48,998 bases of DNA from NCBI RefSeq assembly GCF_017351175.1, contig NZ_JAFMPN010000018.1, positions 13,744 to 62,741 of the forward strand, in the 5' to 3' direction. The DNA comes from Desulfovibrio sp. Huiquan2017 (GTDB lineage Bacteria > Desulfobacterota > Desulfovibrionia > Desulfovibrionales > Desulfovibrionaceae). Each line of letters opens with the position of its first letter. The first letter of the stretch is position 1. The translations under genes and the position numbers were made by a program. Below, one piece after another: positions 7,824 through 16,084 of this stretch. The notes under the pieces are model-generated. The model ran no database searches. It worked only from the letters and a program-made list of their open reading frames with translations, and was not told the DNA's origin.

Positions 7824-9722
7824 ATGGCGGATGAAAAGGCTCTACGAAACAACCCCGACGCGAAATTCCGCTTCTGCCTATCCGAGGACGGCATGAAGCT
7901 CGGCGTCAACCGGTACTTCCCCCCAAACGGCGGCAAGGAGCCGAGCGTTTCCCTGCTCAAGGCCCAGGTGGCGGGCTGCGGAGTCCGCCTTCCCGTGGAC
8001 GAGGACGCCGCGAAACGCATTGTCGACGCCATCATCGAGGGACGCGAGTTCCGGGGCATCACCCTGGTCCGGGGCATCCCGCCGCAGGAGCCGAGGGAAG
8101 CCGTCCTGAAGCCCCTGGGCGACCTGGAATACCCGGTCTTCCCGGACGACCGCTTCCTGCGCTTCCGCCCGCCGGCCAAGGCGGCCATGGGCGAAACCAT
8201 CGACGGACGCGCGCTCGAGCCCAAGGGAACCCTCACCCCCAAGCCCGTCAAGATCGAGATGGGCGAAAACGTGGCCTGGGACACGGCCGCCGAGGCCTAC
8301 TACTCTCAGGTCTGGGGCATGGCCCGGATTCAGGACAACCAAATCTCCGTGGCCCCCGTGGCCCATATCACTGACGATGAGGTCGAAGTCGTCGGGACCA
8401 TCTTCCACAAGGATTTCCGGGGAGCCCCCATCACCCCCGAACGCATCGAAAAAGAATTGCGCGACATGGGCGTACTCATCCCCGTGGACCTGGAAGCGCT
8501 GCTGTCCAAACTCCGGCAGGCCGAGGACATGAACATGTCCCTGCCCAACCAGATCCTGGTCAAGGGCGCGCACCCCGTTCCAGGCCGCGACGGCTGGCTG
8601 GAATCCCTGGTGGCCACCCGCGACGAGACCGGCACCGAGGACGCCACGGGTCGGCTCGACTTTCGCGACCGGGGGTTCTACCCCATGGTCGTCACCGGAC
8701 AGATCATCGCCAGACTGCACCCACCCACTGCGGGCGAAGGCGGCATCGACATCTACGGCAAGACCATCCCGGCCAGCGCGGGCAGGGAGCTCAAGATCCA
8801 ATTGGGCGAAAACGTCCTGTTGCAGAACGACGCAACCTATGCCTCCAAAGCCCAGGGCGTGGCGGTCATGGAGCGGAATACCCTGTCCGTGACCGAATGC
8901 CTGACGGTCCGGGGCAACGTGGATCTGAACTCCGGGAACGTCAAGGTGGAGCATGGTTCGATCAAGATCCAAGGGTCGATCCAGGCGGGCTTCTCGGTGT
9001 CGGCTCCCGTGCACGTCCTGGTCGATGACTCCATCGAAAGCGCTACCGTATACGCGGGTGGCCTGGTGGAGGTCAGGGGCGGCATCCTCATGCCCGATGG
9101 CGGCGAGATCGTCAGCGACGGCCGGGTCATCGCCAACTACGCCGTAGGTGCGCGCATCCGGGCTAGGCACGATGTGATCATCGCCAACGAAATCCAGAAT
9201 TCGGTCATCCGCACGGGCGGCAGGCTGGAGGCCCTGTCCGGCAAGGGCACGGTCCAGGGCGGCGTGATCCTGGCCCGCAAGGGCATCGAGGTCAACGAAC
9301 TCGGCTCCGAACTGGGCGTGACCACCACGGTGGGGATCATCGTCGAGGAGGCCGAAGACGAAAAGCTGCGCGAGGAACGCGCCCGAGTGGTCAAGGCCAT
9401 CAGAAAGATCGAGGCCACCCTGGGCACCGAGCCGCCGGAGACGCTCCTGGCCCGCACGCCCAAGGCCAAACGCCCGGCCCTTGTCGAGGTTATCAAACAC
9501 CACCAGGCCCTCGCCAAACGGCGCGAAGCCCTCAGCGGCAGGATCCACCGCTTGCAGTTGCGCCACCAGGAGGAGATGCAGGGCGTGACCGTAAAGGTGA
9601 AAAAGTTCGTCCACCCCGGCACGGTGATCACATTCGGCAAGACCAGAAAAAAGATCGAGAAACGGCTCGAAGCCTCGACCTTCTATTGGGACGCGGAAAA
9701 GCGCGACATCGTCTGCCGCTAG
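7824..9722 (+). CDS. FapA family (DUF342) beta-helix protein
   Basis: About 632 residues. The middle and C-terminal parts show the FapA/DUF342 pattern: GQIIARLHPPTAGEGGIDIYGKTIP, then a repetitive beta-helical stretch (VRGNVDLNSGNVKVEHGSIKIQGSI, VYAGGLVEVRGGIL, GRVIANYAVGARIRARHDVIIANEI). A charged coiled coil follows (EEAEDEKLREERARVVKAIRKIEATL) and the family ending is VHPGTVITFGKTRKKIEKRLEASTFYWD. The family is poorly characterised; some members affect polarity or flagella. I chose ATG at 7824. GTG starts at 7764 and 7815 are also in frame, and none has a strong Shine-Dalgarno. The stop overlaps that of convergent truA. Confidence 0.88.
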   Translation: MADEKALRNNPDAKFRFCLSEDGMKLGVNRYFPPNGGKEPSVSLLKAQVAGCGVRLPVDEDAAKRIVDAIIEGREFRGITLVRGIPPQEPREAVLKPLGDLEYPVFPDDRFLRFRPPAKAAMGETIDGRALEPKGTLTPKPVKIEMGENVAWDTAAEAYYSQVWGMARIQDNQISVAPVAHITDDEVEVVGTIFHKDFRGAPITPERIEKELRDMGVLIPVDLEALLSKLRQAEDMNMSLPNQILVKGAHPVPGRDGWLESLVATRDETGTEDATGRLDFRDRGFYPMVVTGQIIARLHPPTAGEGGIDIYGKTIPASAGRELKIQLGENVLLQNDATYASKAQGVAVMERNTLSVTECLTVRGNVDLNSGNVKVEHGSIKIQGSIQAGFSVSAPVHVLVDDSIESATVYAGGLVEVRGGILMPDGGEIVSDGRVIANYAVGARIRARHDVIIANEIQNSVIRTGGRLEALSGKGTVQGGVILARKGIEVNELGSELGVTTTVGIIVEEAEDEKLREERARVVKAIRKIEATLGTEPPETLLARTPKAKRPALVEVIKHHQALAKRREALSGRIHRLQLRHQEEMQGVTVKVKKFVHPGTVITFGKTRKKIEKRLEASTFYWDAEKRDIVCR

Positions 9723-10468
9723 CGGTCCCCGTACTCCACCCGGATCAGGGTCAGCCCCTGGGGCGGCACCGTGGCCGGCGCCGAGGTCCGGTCCCCGGAC
9801 GCGAGGATGGCCCCGACCGTCTCCACATCCAGCTTGCCCCGTCCGCAGGCCACCAGACACCCCACCAGATTGCGGACCATCTGCTTGAGGAACCCGTCCG
9901 CCGTGAACCGCCAGACCGATTCATGCCCGGTCTCGCCGGGATGGCGCGAAATATCCGTGATGGTCCGTACCGTGGACCCCACATCCGTGCCCACGTTCTG
10001 AAACGCGGCGAAATCGTGTTCGCCCAGGAGGACGGCGGCGGCCGCCTCCATGCGCGCGAAATCCACCGGGCCGCAATTCCAGACGAAGCGGCGGCGCTGG
10101 GGCAGGCAGAACTCCCGCTCGTGCCACAGGCGGTATTCGTAGGTCTTGGAAACCGCCCCGTACCGGGCGTGAAAGTCGCCGGAGACCTCGACCGCGTCGA
10201 GCACGCGCACGTCCCGGGGCAGGATGGCGTTCAGGCTGCGCCGCCAAGGGAATCCGGTCCGGCCGTCCGGGCAATCGAAATGGGCCGTCTGCCCCAGGGC
10301 GTGGACCCCGGCGTCGGTACGGCCCGAACCGTGCACCCGGACCGCGCTACCGAGAATGGTCGCCAGGGCCCGCTCCACCTCGCCCTGCACAGTGCGCGCA
10401 ACGGGCTGTATCTGCCAGCCGCTAAAGGCCGTGCCCTCGTAGGCCAAAATCAGTCGAATGCGCGTCAT
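9719..10468 (-). CDS. truA: tRNA pseudouridine(38-40) synthase TruA
   Basis: A 249-residue enzyme converting U38-U40 of the tRNA anticodon stem to pseudouridine. It begins MTRIRLILAYEGTAFSGWQIQP and contains the catalytic segment GSGRTDAGVHALGQTAHFD with the active-site Asp. It also has KTYEYRLWH and the C-terminal GFLKQMVRNLVGCLVACG motif. Length is normal. ATG at 10468 lacks a clear Shine-Dalgarno; the frame is open 17 codons further up without a better one. Its stop (TAG) and the stop of the convergent FapA-like gene share the bases CTAG at 9719-9722. Confidence 0.95.
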   Translation of the reverse strand: MTRIRLILAYEGTAFSGWQIQPVARTVQGEVERALATILGSAVRVHGSGRTDAGVHALGQTAHFDCPDGRTGFPWRRSLNAILPRDVRVLDAVEVSGDFHARYGAVSKTYEYRLWHEREFCLPQRRRFVWNCGPVDFARMEAAAAVLLGEHDFAAFQNVGTDVGSTVRTITDISRHPGETGHESVWRFTADGFLKQMVRNLVGCLVACGRGKLDVETVGAILASGDRTSAPATVPPQGLTLIRVEYGDR

Positions 10469-10516
10469 GGGGCTGCTATACGTGAACACGGTGCGCAGTT
10501 CAACGCCGGAGAAAAG

Positions 10517-10550
10517 CACGGGCGGACGGCTCGAAGACCGCCCGCCCGTG
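10517..10550 (-). terminator. Terminator 3' of the fliJ/MotE-like cluster
   Basis: Nine-bp arms (CACGGGCGG at 10517-10525 and CCGCCCGTG at 10542-10550) enclose a 16-base loop. On the minus strand the stem is followed by GCTTTTC. The position between the MotE-like stop and truA fits termination of the leftward flagellar transcript. The short T-run lowers confidence. Confidence 0.5.
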
Positions 10551-10571
10551 GGATTCGTGATGAAGTCGGGG

Positions 10572-11279
10572 CTAGTTCTCGAAGGGAATCTGCAACTTGG
10601 TCAGGGCCTCGGAGAGCTTGGCCGCCTTTTTGGATTCCACGAAGGACAGGATTTCGCCCGCCTGCCTGCCGCGCATGCCGGACAGAACCTTGACTGCCAG
10701 GTCCTCGTCCATGGATTGCAGGATCTCGGCGGCCTTCTTGGCCTTGGTGTTGGAAAGCATGTCCACCAACTGCTTGACCCGCTGATCCTTGGTCTGCTTG
10801 GCCTCGTCGAGCATGGACTTGATCTCGTCGTGGAGCTTCTGGACCTTGGCGGCCTCGGCCTTGATGGATGCCTCCATCTCCTTGAGGGTCCGTTCCTTGA
10901 TGGCCAGATCCTCTTCCTTCTTCTTCAGGGCCTTCCACTCCGAAGGCATGTCCGCCTCGGTGCGCCTCTCGGCGGCGGCCTGATCCTTGGCCGCCTCGGC
11001 CTTGGCCGCGCGGTTGGCCTCGGAATTCGCTTTGTCCGCAATGGGCGTGGGCGGTGCGGCATTATCCTGGGCCGCAGCCGTTTCGCCGGAAAATACGTCG
11101 GGCAACACGGTCCCCACGGCCTTGAGCGTCAGGGAATCGACGCTCAGGAGGCCGAACACGGCGAGCTTCAACAGGGCCAGGAAGACGAGACTGGCCAGAA
11201 CCTTAGTGATCGTGAGGCTCGAACCGGATCGTTGCCATTTCGTCGTTTTCCTTTTCTTCGCGGGCGTTTTCTTGGTCAT
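10572..11279 (-). CDS. MotE-like flagellar membrane protein (MgtE_N-like C-terminus)
   Basis: A 235-residue protein. A basic N-terminus (MTKKTPAKKRKTTKWQR) is followed by a membrane segment at about residues 26-46 (LASLVFLALLKLAVFGLLSV) and an Ala-rich linker. A long charged coiled coil spans about 105-165. The C-terminal helical domain (KAKKAAEILQSMDEDLAVKVLSGMRGRQAGEILSFVESKKAAKLSEAL) is the MgtE N-terminal/FliG-like repeat fold seen in MotE-type proteins. Such proteins sit next to fliJ and are thought to help motor assembly. The start is set by ATG at 11279 with AGAGG four bases upstream, inside fliJ. Its first 77 bases overlap the fliJ 3' end in another frame. Confidence 0.8.
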   Translation of the reverse strand: MTKKTPAKKRKTTKWQRSGSSLTITKVLASLVFLALLKLAVFGLLSVDSLTLKAVGTVLPDVFSGETAAAQDNAAPPTPIADKANSEANRAAKAEAAKDQAAAERRTEADMPSEWKALKKKEEDLAIKERTLKEMEASIKAEAAKVQKLHDEIKSMLDEAKQTKDQRVKQLVDMLSNTKAKKAAEILQSMDEDLAVKVLSGMRGRQAGEILSFVESKKAAKLSEALTKLQIPFEN

Positions 11280-11643
11280 GATGCCTCTTGGCTTGCGTTT
11301 GCTTGAGCTTTTCCAGGAGCTTCTTGTCCTTGGACCGTTCCACGGCTTCCGTGCGGCATCTTTGCAATTTGAGTTCCAAACCGTTCAGCTCCACCCGGGC
11401 GACGGACAGGTCCTGGGACAGGGCGTCCTTGTACTGCCGCCACAGCCACATGTCGTTGGCCGACGCGCTCGAAGCGGCCTGGTTGGCCAGGTGGGCCGCA
11501 AGCCGCGCTTCGAGCCCGGCCAGTTTCTCGGCCTGGGCGTCGCGGGCGGCCTTGGCCCGGGCCAGGGCGGCCTTGGCCTGCTCCTCCAACTGCTCGCGAT
11601 AGTCGAGCACCTTGTCGAGCTTGAAATGAAACGGCTTGGCCAT
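11203..11643 (-). CDS. fliJ: Flagellar export chaperone FliJ
   Basis: A 146-residue almost entirely helical coiled-coil protein, beginning MAKPFHFKLDKVLDYREQLEEQAK as FliJ proteins do. It is rich in Ala, Lys, Glu and Arg. FliJ is a soluble part of the flagellar type III export apparatus that works with the FliI ATPase. The final 25 residues (KRHHDQENAREEKENDEM...) are encoded by DNA that also encodes the N-terminus of the MotE-like protein. No other flagellar gene of the large clusters is in the window, so this is a detached mini-operon. Confidence 0.85.
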   Translation of the reverse strand: MAKPFHFKLDKVLDYREQLEEQAKAALARAKAARDAQAEKLAGLEARLAAHLANQAASSASANDMWLWRQYKDALSQDLSVARVELNGLELKLQRCRTEAVERSKDKKLLEKLKQTQAKRHHDQENAREEKENDEMATIRFEPHDH

Positions 11644-11673
11644 GGGATTTCCGCGCGTACCGGGCGGCTCGGG

Positions 11674-11847
11674 CTAATCGTCCACACCGGCGGGCTTGCC
11701 GCCCAGGCCGCAATAACCGATCCCCTCTTCCCGGTTCACCCAGCGCCACATCATGCACTGGGCCACCTGGCACATCTTCATTTTGTCGTCATGGGTCATG
11801 AGCAGGGGACAGAACAAAAATTTGGCGTCATCGACGTGCACGAGCAT
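11674..11847 (-). CDS. Small Cys-containing protein upstream of fliJ
   Basis: A 57-residue ORF beginning MLVHVDDAKFLFCPLLMTHD. Its start is well supported by AAGGAGG five to six bases before ATG. It has four cysteines (residues 13, 26, 31 and 46) arranged C-x12-C-x4-C-x14-C, and a Met-rich middle (KMKMCQVAQCMMWRW), which would suit a small metal-binding or disulfide-linked fold. It ends 30 bases before fliJ and is read in the same direction, so it may head that transcript. I do not recognise the family. Codon use matches its neighbours. Confidence 0.7.
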   Translation of the reverse strand: MLVHVDDAKFLFCPLLMTHDDKMKMCQVAQCMMWRWVNREEGIGYCGLGGKPAGVDD

Positions 11848-11885
11848 GGGGTTCCTCCTTGGGCCGACGGACTTGGAGCGACAAT

Positions 11886-11918
11886 AAAAAACGGTGCGCC
11901 GACCATTCGGCGCACCGT
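11886..11918 (-). terminator. Rho-independent terminator of the 11.9-13.2 kb gene
   Basis: A perfect 12-bp stem (ACGGTGCGCCGA at 11891-11902, TCGGCGCACCGT at 11907-11918) with a four-base loop. On the minus strand it is followed directly by TTTTTTATTG. It ends the leftward transcript of the exported unknown protein and separates it from the Cys-protein/fliJ genes. Confidence 0.92.
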
Positions 11919-11945
11919 CAATATAGCGTGTATCCGAACCGCTGG

Positions 11946-13232
11946 CTAGCTGCCGGGCACAGCCTCGTGCCGGGCCGCGGCCATGACGTCGGCCGGGACG
12001 GTCTGGGCCACGGGGTGCGGGGTCTCGTCGCTCAGGGTGACCAAGGTCTCCATGCCGAGCATTGACTTCAGCTTTTCCAGCGCGAGCACCGAGCGGCGGG
12101 CCTGGGTGTCCAGGACCTCGGCATAGCCGCCGTCACGGATGACCTTGGCGTAATCGCTGTCCTGAAGCTTGGGATCGTCCTTGAAACGATTCTCGAAGTT
12201 GCGGGCGTATTCCCGAATCAGCTCGTCAACGCGGCTTTCCGGCATGGTCAGGACGTTGTGCAAGCCCTCGGCCAGATATTCCGGCGTGAGTTCAGGGGAC
12301 TCCACCACCTTGGCGAAGCTGCGCACGTAACGCAGGGTGCCGTCATAGATGTGCGAGCGCTGGACCACGTTCATGCCCGCCCAACCGGCCTTGAGCCACT
12401 TGAACAGAAAGACCGTGCTCCGCGGCGCATCCGCGTCCTGTTCCACGAATATCTGCACCGACCCCGAGGCGTAGGTGAAGGTGTCCATCCAGCCGATCAT
12501 GCCCCGGTTGAGCCCTTCCTGGCCGGAATAGAAATAATCCCAACGCGTGTCGTCGAGAATGGCCCCCTTGCGGCCCACTTCGGACTTGCCGTCCTGCTGC
12601 GAGACCGAGATGAGCACGTTGCGGCCCTGGTACTTGAGCAGGATGATAAGCCGGTTCAAATCGTAGCCGTAGTAGGCCTCGGCAAAGGAATCGGGCGTGG
12701 TCTCCTCGTATTCGCGGCCCCGGACCATCACGGGCGAGGTCTCGCTCAGAGAGGGAAGCTCCTCCCACAATCCCTTGGAGCGGGTCAGGAACTCACAGCC
12801 TTCCCGCCAGCCGGACATGCGCAGGACCGCCGGGCAAAGCAGATAGTTCGGGATGCCCGGGTTGTAGAAGAATTTGAGGATGCGGCCCAGATCCGAGGAC
12901 ACGTCGCGACGCAGACAGATGCCCCGTCCGCCGAACCGTTTGGCCGGTTCGATGTCCTTGGGATCGGCGTCCACGTTGGCCACGAAATCGAGCATGGGCT
13001 GCAAATCAGCCACGGACAACATCGCGGATCGATCCTGCAGCACGGCAAAAAGATTGTCGATTCCCTTTTCCACGTCCCCGGCCAACGGCTTAGGCTTGGA
13101 AGACAGATCCACGGACATGAGCCCTTCGGGCTCGTCTCCGGCCGCGGCGGGCGCAGCGAACAGGCACAGGGCGCACAGCGCGAACACCAGGGTCCGGAAC
13201 CGCAGAGAACAGGATTGTTTTTTATTTTTCAT
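11946..13232 (-). CDS. Exported protein of unknown function
   Basis: A 428-residue protein with a clear Sec signal peptide (MKNKKQSCSLRFRTLVFALCALCLFAAPAAAGDEP, cleavage probably after AAA). The mature part is about 400 residues with no membrane segment. Recognisable stretches include GRGICLRRDVSSDLGRILKFFYNPGIPNYLLCPAVLRMSGW, GYDLNRLIILLKYQGRNVLISVSQQ and a C-terminal helical region. Three mature cysteines fall in the first ~130 residues. The family was not recognised; periplasmic location is inferred. The start at 13232 was chosen for the signal peptide; the frame extends 59 codons upstream without one. It has its own terminator. Confidence 0.8.
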   Translation of the reverse strand: MKNKKQSCSLRFRTLVFALCALCLFAAPAAAGDEPEGLMSVDLSSKPKPLAGDVEKGIDNLFAVLQDRSAMLSVADLQPMLDFVANVDADPKDIEPAKRFGGRGICLRRDVSSDLGRILKFFYNPGIPNYLLCPAVLRMSGWREGCEFLTRSKGLWEELPSLSETSPVMVRGREYEETTPDSFAEAYYGYDLNRLIILLKYQGRNVLISVSQQDGKSEVGRKGAILDDTRWDYFYSGQEGLNRGMIGWMDTFTYASGSVQIFVEQDADAPRSTVFLFKWLKAGWAGMNVVQRSHIYDGTLRYVRSFAKVVESPELTPEYLAEGLHNVLTMPESRVDELIREYARNFENRFKDDPKLQDSDYAKVIRDGGYAEVLDTQARRSVLALEKLKSMLGMETLVTLSDETPHPVAQTVPADVMAAARHEAVPGS

Positions 13233-13362
13233 AGCACTCACAGTAGGTTGCAACCCATTTTGCCCGCGGATAGGCGGGCCATTTATCCGTTCTTGTAATA
13301 TTTCTATGTAGTAATCTTCATTGGCTTTGGCAAGCTGGAACCGCCATTTTCCCGCCGCCCGA

Positions 13363-14550
13363 TCAATCGTCCGAATTCGTTGGTTTTTTCTTGAATCCCA
13401 ATAGTTCAACGCGGGTCACGGCCCTGCCGCCGAACTTGCGCCGGACCTCGTCCACGGCCCTGTCCAGTTCGCTGGTGGACTCCTGTTGCCGAGGGGCCTC
13501 CTCGAACAGGGTCACCTGCCGGGCGCGGGCTCCGAAGTTGGACACTCCCACCCCGATGAGCCGCACCGCCCGGGGGAGCTTGACCTGTTCGAGCAAGGCA
13601 CAGGCGATCCCGTAGATGACCGCCGTGTTGTCCGTGCGCGCGTCCAGGCTTTTGGAACGGGTGATCTGGGAAAAATCCGCGTACTTGATCTTGAGCGTCA
13701 CGGTGCGCCCCTTATAGCCGTGGCGGCGCAGGTCCTCGCCCACCCGCTCCGACTGGACCAGGAGCCACTTCCTGAGCAGGGCGCGGTCCGTGGTATCCTC
13801 ATGGAAGGTATTCTCCGCACTGCAACTCTTGGCCGCCTCGCAAGGCGTGACCGGCGTGGTGTCGATGCCGCGGGCCCGGTTGTACAATGCCGCGCCATGC
13901 TTGCCCAGCCGGCCCTCCCAGTACCCTACGGGCTTGGTCAGGATATCCCCGCAGGTCCGCACGCCGAGCCGCTTCAGGACATCCAGCAGCTTGGCCCCCA
14001 CCCCGGGGATCTTGCCCACGGGCAGCGTGCGCAGGAACGCCGCCACCTCCTCGTGGCGCACGATGAACAGGCCGTCCGGCTTATCCATGTCCGAGGCGAT
14101 CTTGGCCAGAAAGCGTACCGGGGCCACGCCCACGGAACAGGTCAATCCCGTGACCTCCCGCATGCGCTCCTTGATCCGCCGCCCCACCTCGTCGATGGGC
14201 CCGAACAGCCGCTCCAGTCCGGTGCCGTCCAGGTAGGCCTCGTCCACGCTGGCCTGCTCCACCGTGGGCGAAAATTCCCGCAATACGCCCATGACCTGGT
14301 GCGATACCTCCTTGTAGCGTCCCATGCGGCCCGGCACCAAGATGATCTCCGGGCACAGCTTGCGCGCCTTGACCACGGACATGGCCGAACGCACCCCGTA
14401 CTTGCGCACCTCGTAACTGGCCGCCGAGACCACGCTGCGGTCCGACGTCCCGCCCACGGCCACCGGCTTGCCTCGAAGCTCCGGGTTGTCCATCTGTTCC
14501 ACGGAGGCATAAAACGCATCCATGTCGATATGAAGAATCCAGGTCTGCAT
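13363..14550 (-). CDS. dinB: DNA polymerase IV (Y-family)
   Basis: A 395-residue error-prone translesion polymerase. The N-terminal palm has the metal-binding Asp in WILHIDMDAFYASVEQMDNPEL and the second acidic site in VEQASVDEAYLDGTGLE. The thumb has the helix-hairpin-helix region (LPVGKIPGVGAKLLDVLKRLGVRTCGD). The little finger occupies the last ~120 residues. The C-terminus (GFKKKPTNSDD) lacks an obvious beta-clamp peptide at the very end, but VTLFEE (about 340) resembles the QLxLF-type clamp motif. A GAACA/TGTTC palindrome lies 67-79 bases upstream. Confidence 0.96.
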   Translation of the reverse strand: MQTWILHIDMDAFYASVEQMDNPELRGKPVAVGGTSDRSVVSAASYEVRKYGVRSAMSVVKARKLCPEIILVPGRMGRYKEVSHQVMGVLREFSPTVEQASVDEAYLDGTGLERLFGPIDEVGRRIKERMREVTGLTCSVGVAPVRFLAKIASDMDKPDGLFIVRHEEVAAFLRTLPVGKIPGVGAKLLDVLKRLGVRTCGDILTKPVGYWEGRLGKHGAALYNRARGIDTTPVTPCEAAKSCSAENTFHEDTTDRALLRKWLLVQSERVGEDLRRHGYKGRTVTLKIKYADFSQITRSKSLDARTDNTAVIYGIACALLEQVKLPRAVRLIGVGVSNFGARARQVTLFEEAPRQQESTSELDRAVDEVRRKFGGRAVTRVELLGFKKKPTNSDD

Positions 14551-14616
14551 AGTGTTTAGTTTACCTGAACAAAGCCCGTTTGTTAAGGGCCCTCATCAGG
14601 CAAAAAAAGACAACAA

Positions 14617-14629
14617 GAACAGACTGTTC
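14617..14629. promoter_or_regulatory. Candidate SOS-type operator upstream of dinB
   Basis: A perfect 5-bp palindrome with a three-base centre, GAACA-GAC-TGTTC, lies 67 bases upstream of the dinB start. dinB is a classical SOS gene and LexA sites of several phyla contain GAAC/GTTC half-sites. A related CTGAACA lies closer to the start (about 14567-14573). No LexA gene is in the window, and the exact consensus for this clade is not known to me. Confidence 0.35.
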
Positions 14630-14673
14630 AGCAAACGGCAGCAATTGGGTGAAAGTCCTGGGAAGCGAACCGA

Positions 14674-16071
14674 TCAGTCCCCGGAGCGCAGGCATGCGGC
14701 GACAAAGGCGCGCGGGATCGCGCTATTGGAGCCGAAATGGAGATGGACGTAGGAACCCAGAGTCTTTCCGACAACGAAGCCTTCGGGGATGTCGAGGGGG
14801 CCTTTGCGGCCCGAAAGGGTGTAGACAGGATGCAGGGCATCGGGATCGGCGTCATGGTCATGATCCCGGATGGAGGAGTAGTGGAATTCGTGCCCGCGCG
14901 CCGTGGTCCCGGCCGGGCCGAGCACGGTGTCTTCCCGGGCCGTAATCTCGCGGTAGCCCAAGGCGCGGAACTTGTCGCCCATCTCGGCACGCACCGGGTA
15001 GACCCCGGCCATGGCATAGCGTCCCCGGCCGGTGACGATGTCGTTCATGAGCAGCATGAACCCGCCGCATTCGGCATAAACCGGGCGGCCCGACTCGCAG
15101 AATTCCTTGATCTCGCGGCGCAGGCGGGTGTTCTGCCCCAGTTCAAAGGCATACAGCTCGGGATAGCCGCCGCCCAGATACAGGCCGTCCAGGTGTTCGG
15201 GCAGGCGGGTGTCCTCCAGGGGGGAAAACTCCACGAGGCGCGCGCCCGCCTCGCGCAGGAGACGGAGATTTTCCTCGTAATAGAAACAGAAGGCGTTATC
15301 CCGGGCCAGGCCGATGGTCACTCTGGGGAGTTGGGGCACGGGCTCGAACGGCGGCACAGCCTCCACCTCGGGGACCAGGGCCAGGAGGGCGTCCGGATCC
15401 AGGCCGGTTTCCACCCAGTCGGCCAACCGCTGATAGCGGGCCAGGTCCGGGCCGTCCTGGTCCGGAGTGACCAGGCCCAGATGCCGCGAGGGCGTGCCTA
15501 TGTCCTCGTCGCGGCCGAGACAGCCGAGCACGGGTACGTCCGGCACCAAGGTCATGGCCTCGCGCAGCAATTCGGCATGGGCCGGGCTGCCCACACGATT
15601 GAAAATGACTCCGGCGAGGGTCACCTCGGGATCGAAATCCGCGTATCCGGCCACCAGCGCGGCGGCGGACCTGGCCATGGACCGCGCATCCACCACCAGA
15701 ATGACCGGCAGGCCGAGGATCTTGGCCATCTGGGCCGTGGACCCGGCGTCGCCCGTGCCGGAGATGCCGTCGAACAGCCCCATGACGCCCTCGATGACGG
15801 CCACGTCGCTGTCTGCCGCGTAACGGTTGAAGATGTCCAGGTTGGTGGCCTCGTCGAGCATCCAGCCGTCCAGATTGTGGCTCGGCACGGGGTTGCCGTC
15901 CACGGCGCAGGCCAAGGCATGGTGGCCGGGGTCGATGAAGTCCGGCCCGCATTTGAACGGCTGAACCCGCTTTCCCCGCCGGGCCAGGGAGGCCATCAGT
16001 CCGAGGGAGATGGAGGTCTTGCCGCACCCGCTGTGCGTTCCGGCGATAACGAATGCCCTGACCGCGCTCAT
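14674..16071 (-). CDS. cobB: Cobyrinic acid a,c-diamide synthase (CobB/CbiA)
   Basis: A 465-residue ATP- and glutamine-dependent enzyme that amidates the a and c carboxylates of cobyrinic acid. The N-terminal dethiobiotin-synthetase-like domain has the P-loop AGTHSGCGKTSISLGLM (residues ~10-26), FKCGPDFIDPGHH and VIEGVMGLFDG. The C-terminal amidotransferase domain has LYLGGGYPELYA and the nucleophile elbow GRPVYAECGGFMLL, with the final catalytic His in HEFHYSS. Length fits the family. It ends before dinB, and the TPR gene lies 13 bases upstream in the same direction, so the two are probably co-transcribed. Confidence 0.95.
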   Translation of the reverse strand: MSAVRAFVIAGTHSGCGKTSISLGLMASLARRGKRVQPFKCGPDFIDPGHHALACAVDGNPVPSHNLDGWMLDEATNLDIFNRYAADSDVAVIEGVMGLFDGISGTGDAGSTAQMAKILGLPVILVVDARSMARSAAALVAGYADFDPEVTLAGVIFNRVGSPAHAELLREAMTLVPDVPVLGCLGRDEDIGTPSRHLGLVTPDQDGPDLARYQRLADWVETGLDPDALLALVPEVEAVPPFEPVPQLPRVTIGLARDNAFCFYYEENLRLLREAGARLVEFSPLEDTRLPEHLDGLYLGGGYPELYAFELGQNTRLRREIKEFCESGRPVYAECGGFMLLMNDIVTGRGRYAMAGVYPVRAEMGDKFRALGYREITAREDTVLGPAGTTARGHEFHYSSIRDHDHDADPDALHPVYTLSGRKGPLDIPEGFVVGKTLGSYVHLHFGSNSAIPRAFVAACLRSGD

Positions 16072-16084
16072 ATCCGCCCCAGGC

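Noticed and set aside
7878..9860. A 660-codon minus-strand frame opposite the FapA-like gene
   Set aside because: Antisense shadow; composition is His/Asp/Gly-rich and it has no domain, while the plus strand shows clear FapA repeats.
14551..14673. Cobalamin riboswitch near cobB
   Set aside because: The region is downstream of cobB and lacks the B12-box; no leader with the expected elements is seen upstream of cobB either.
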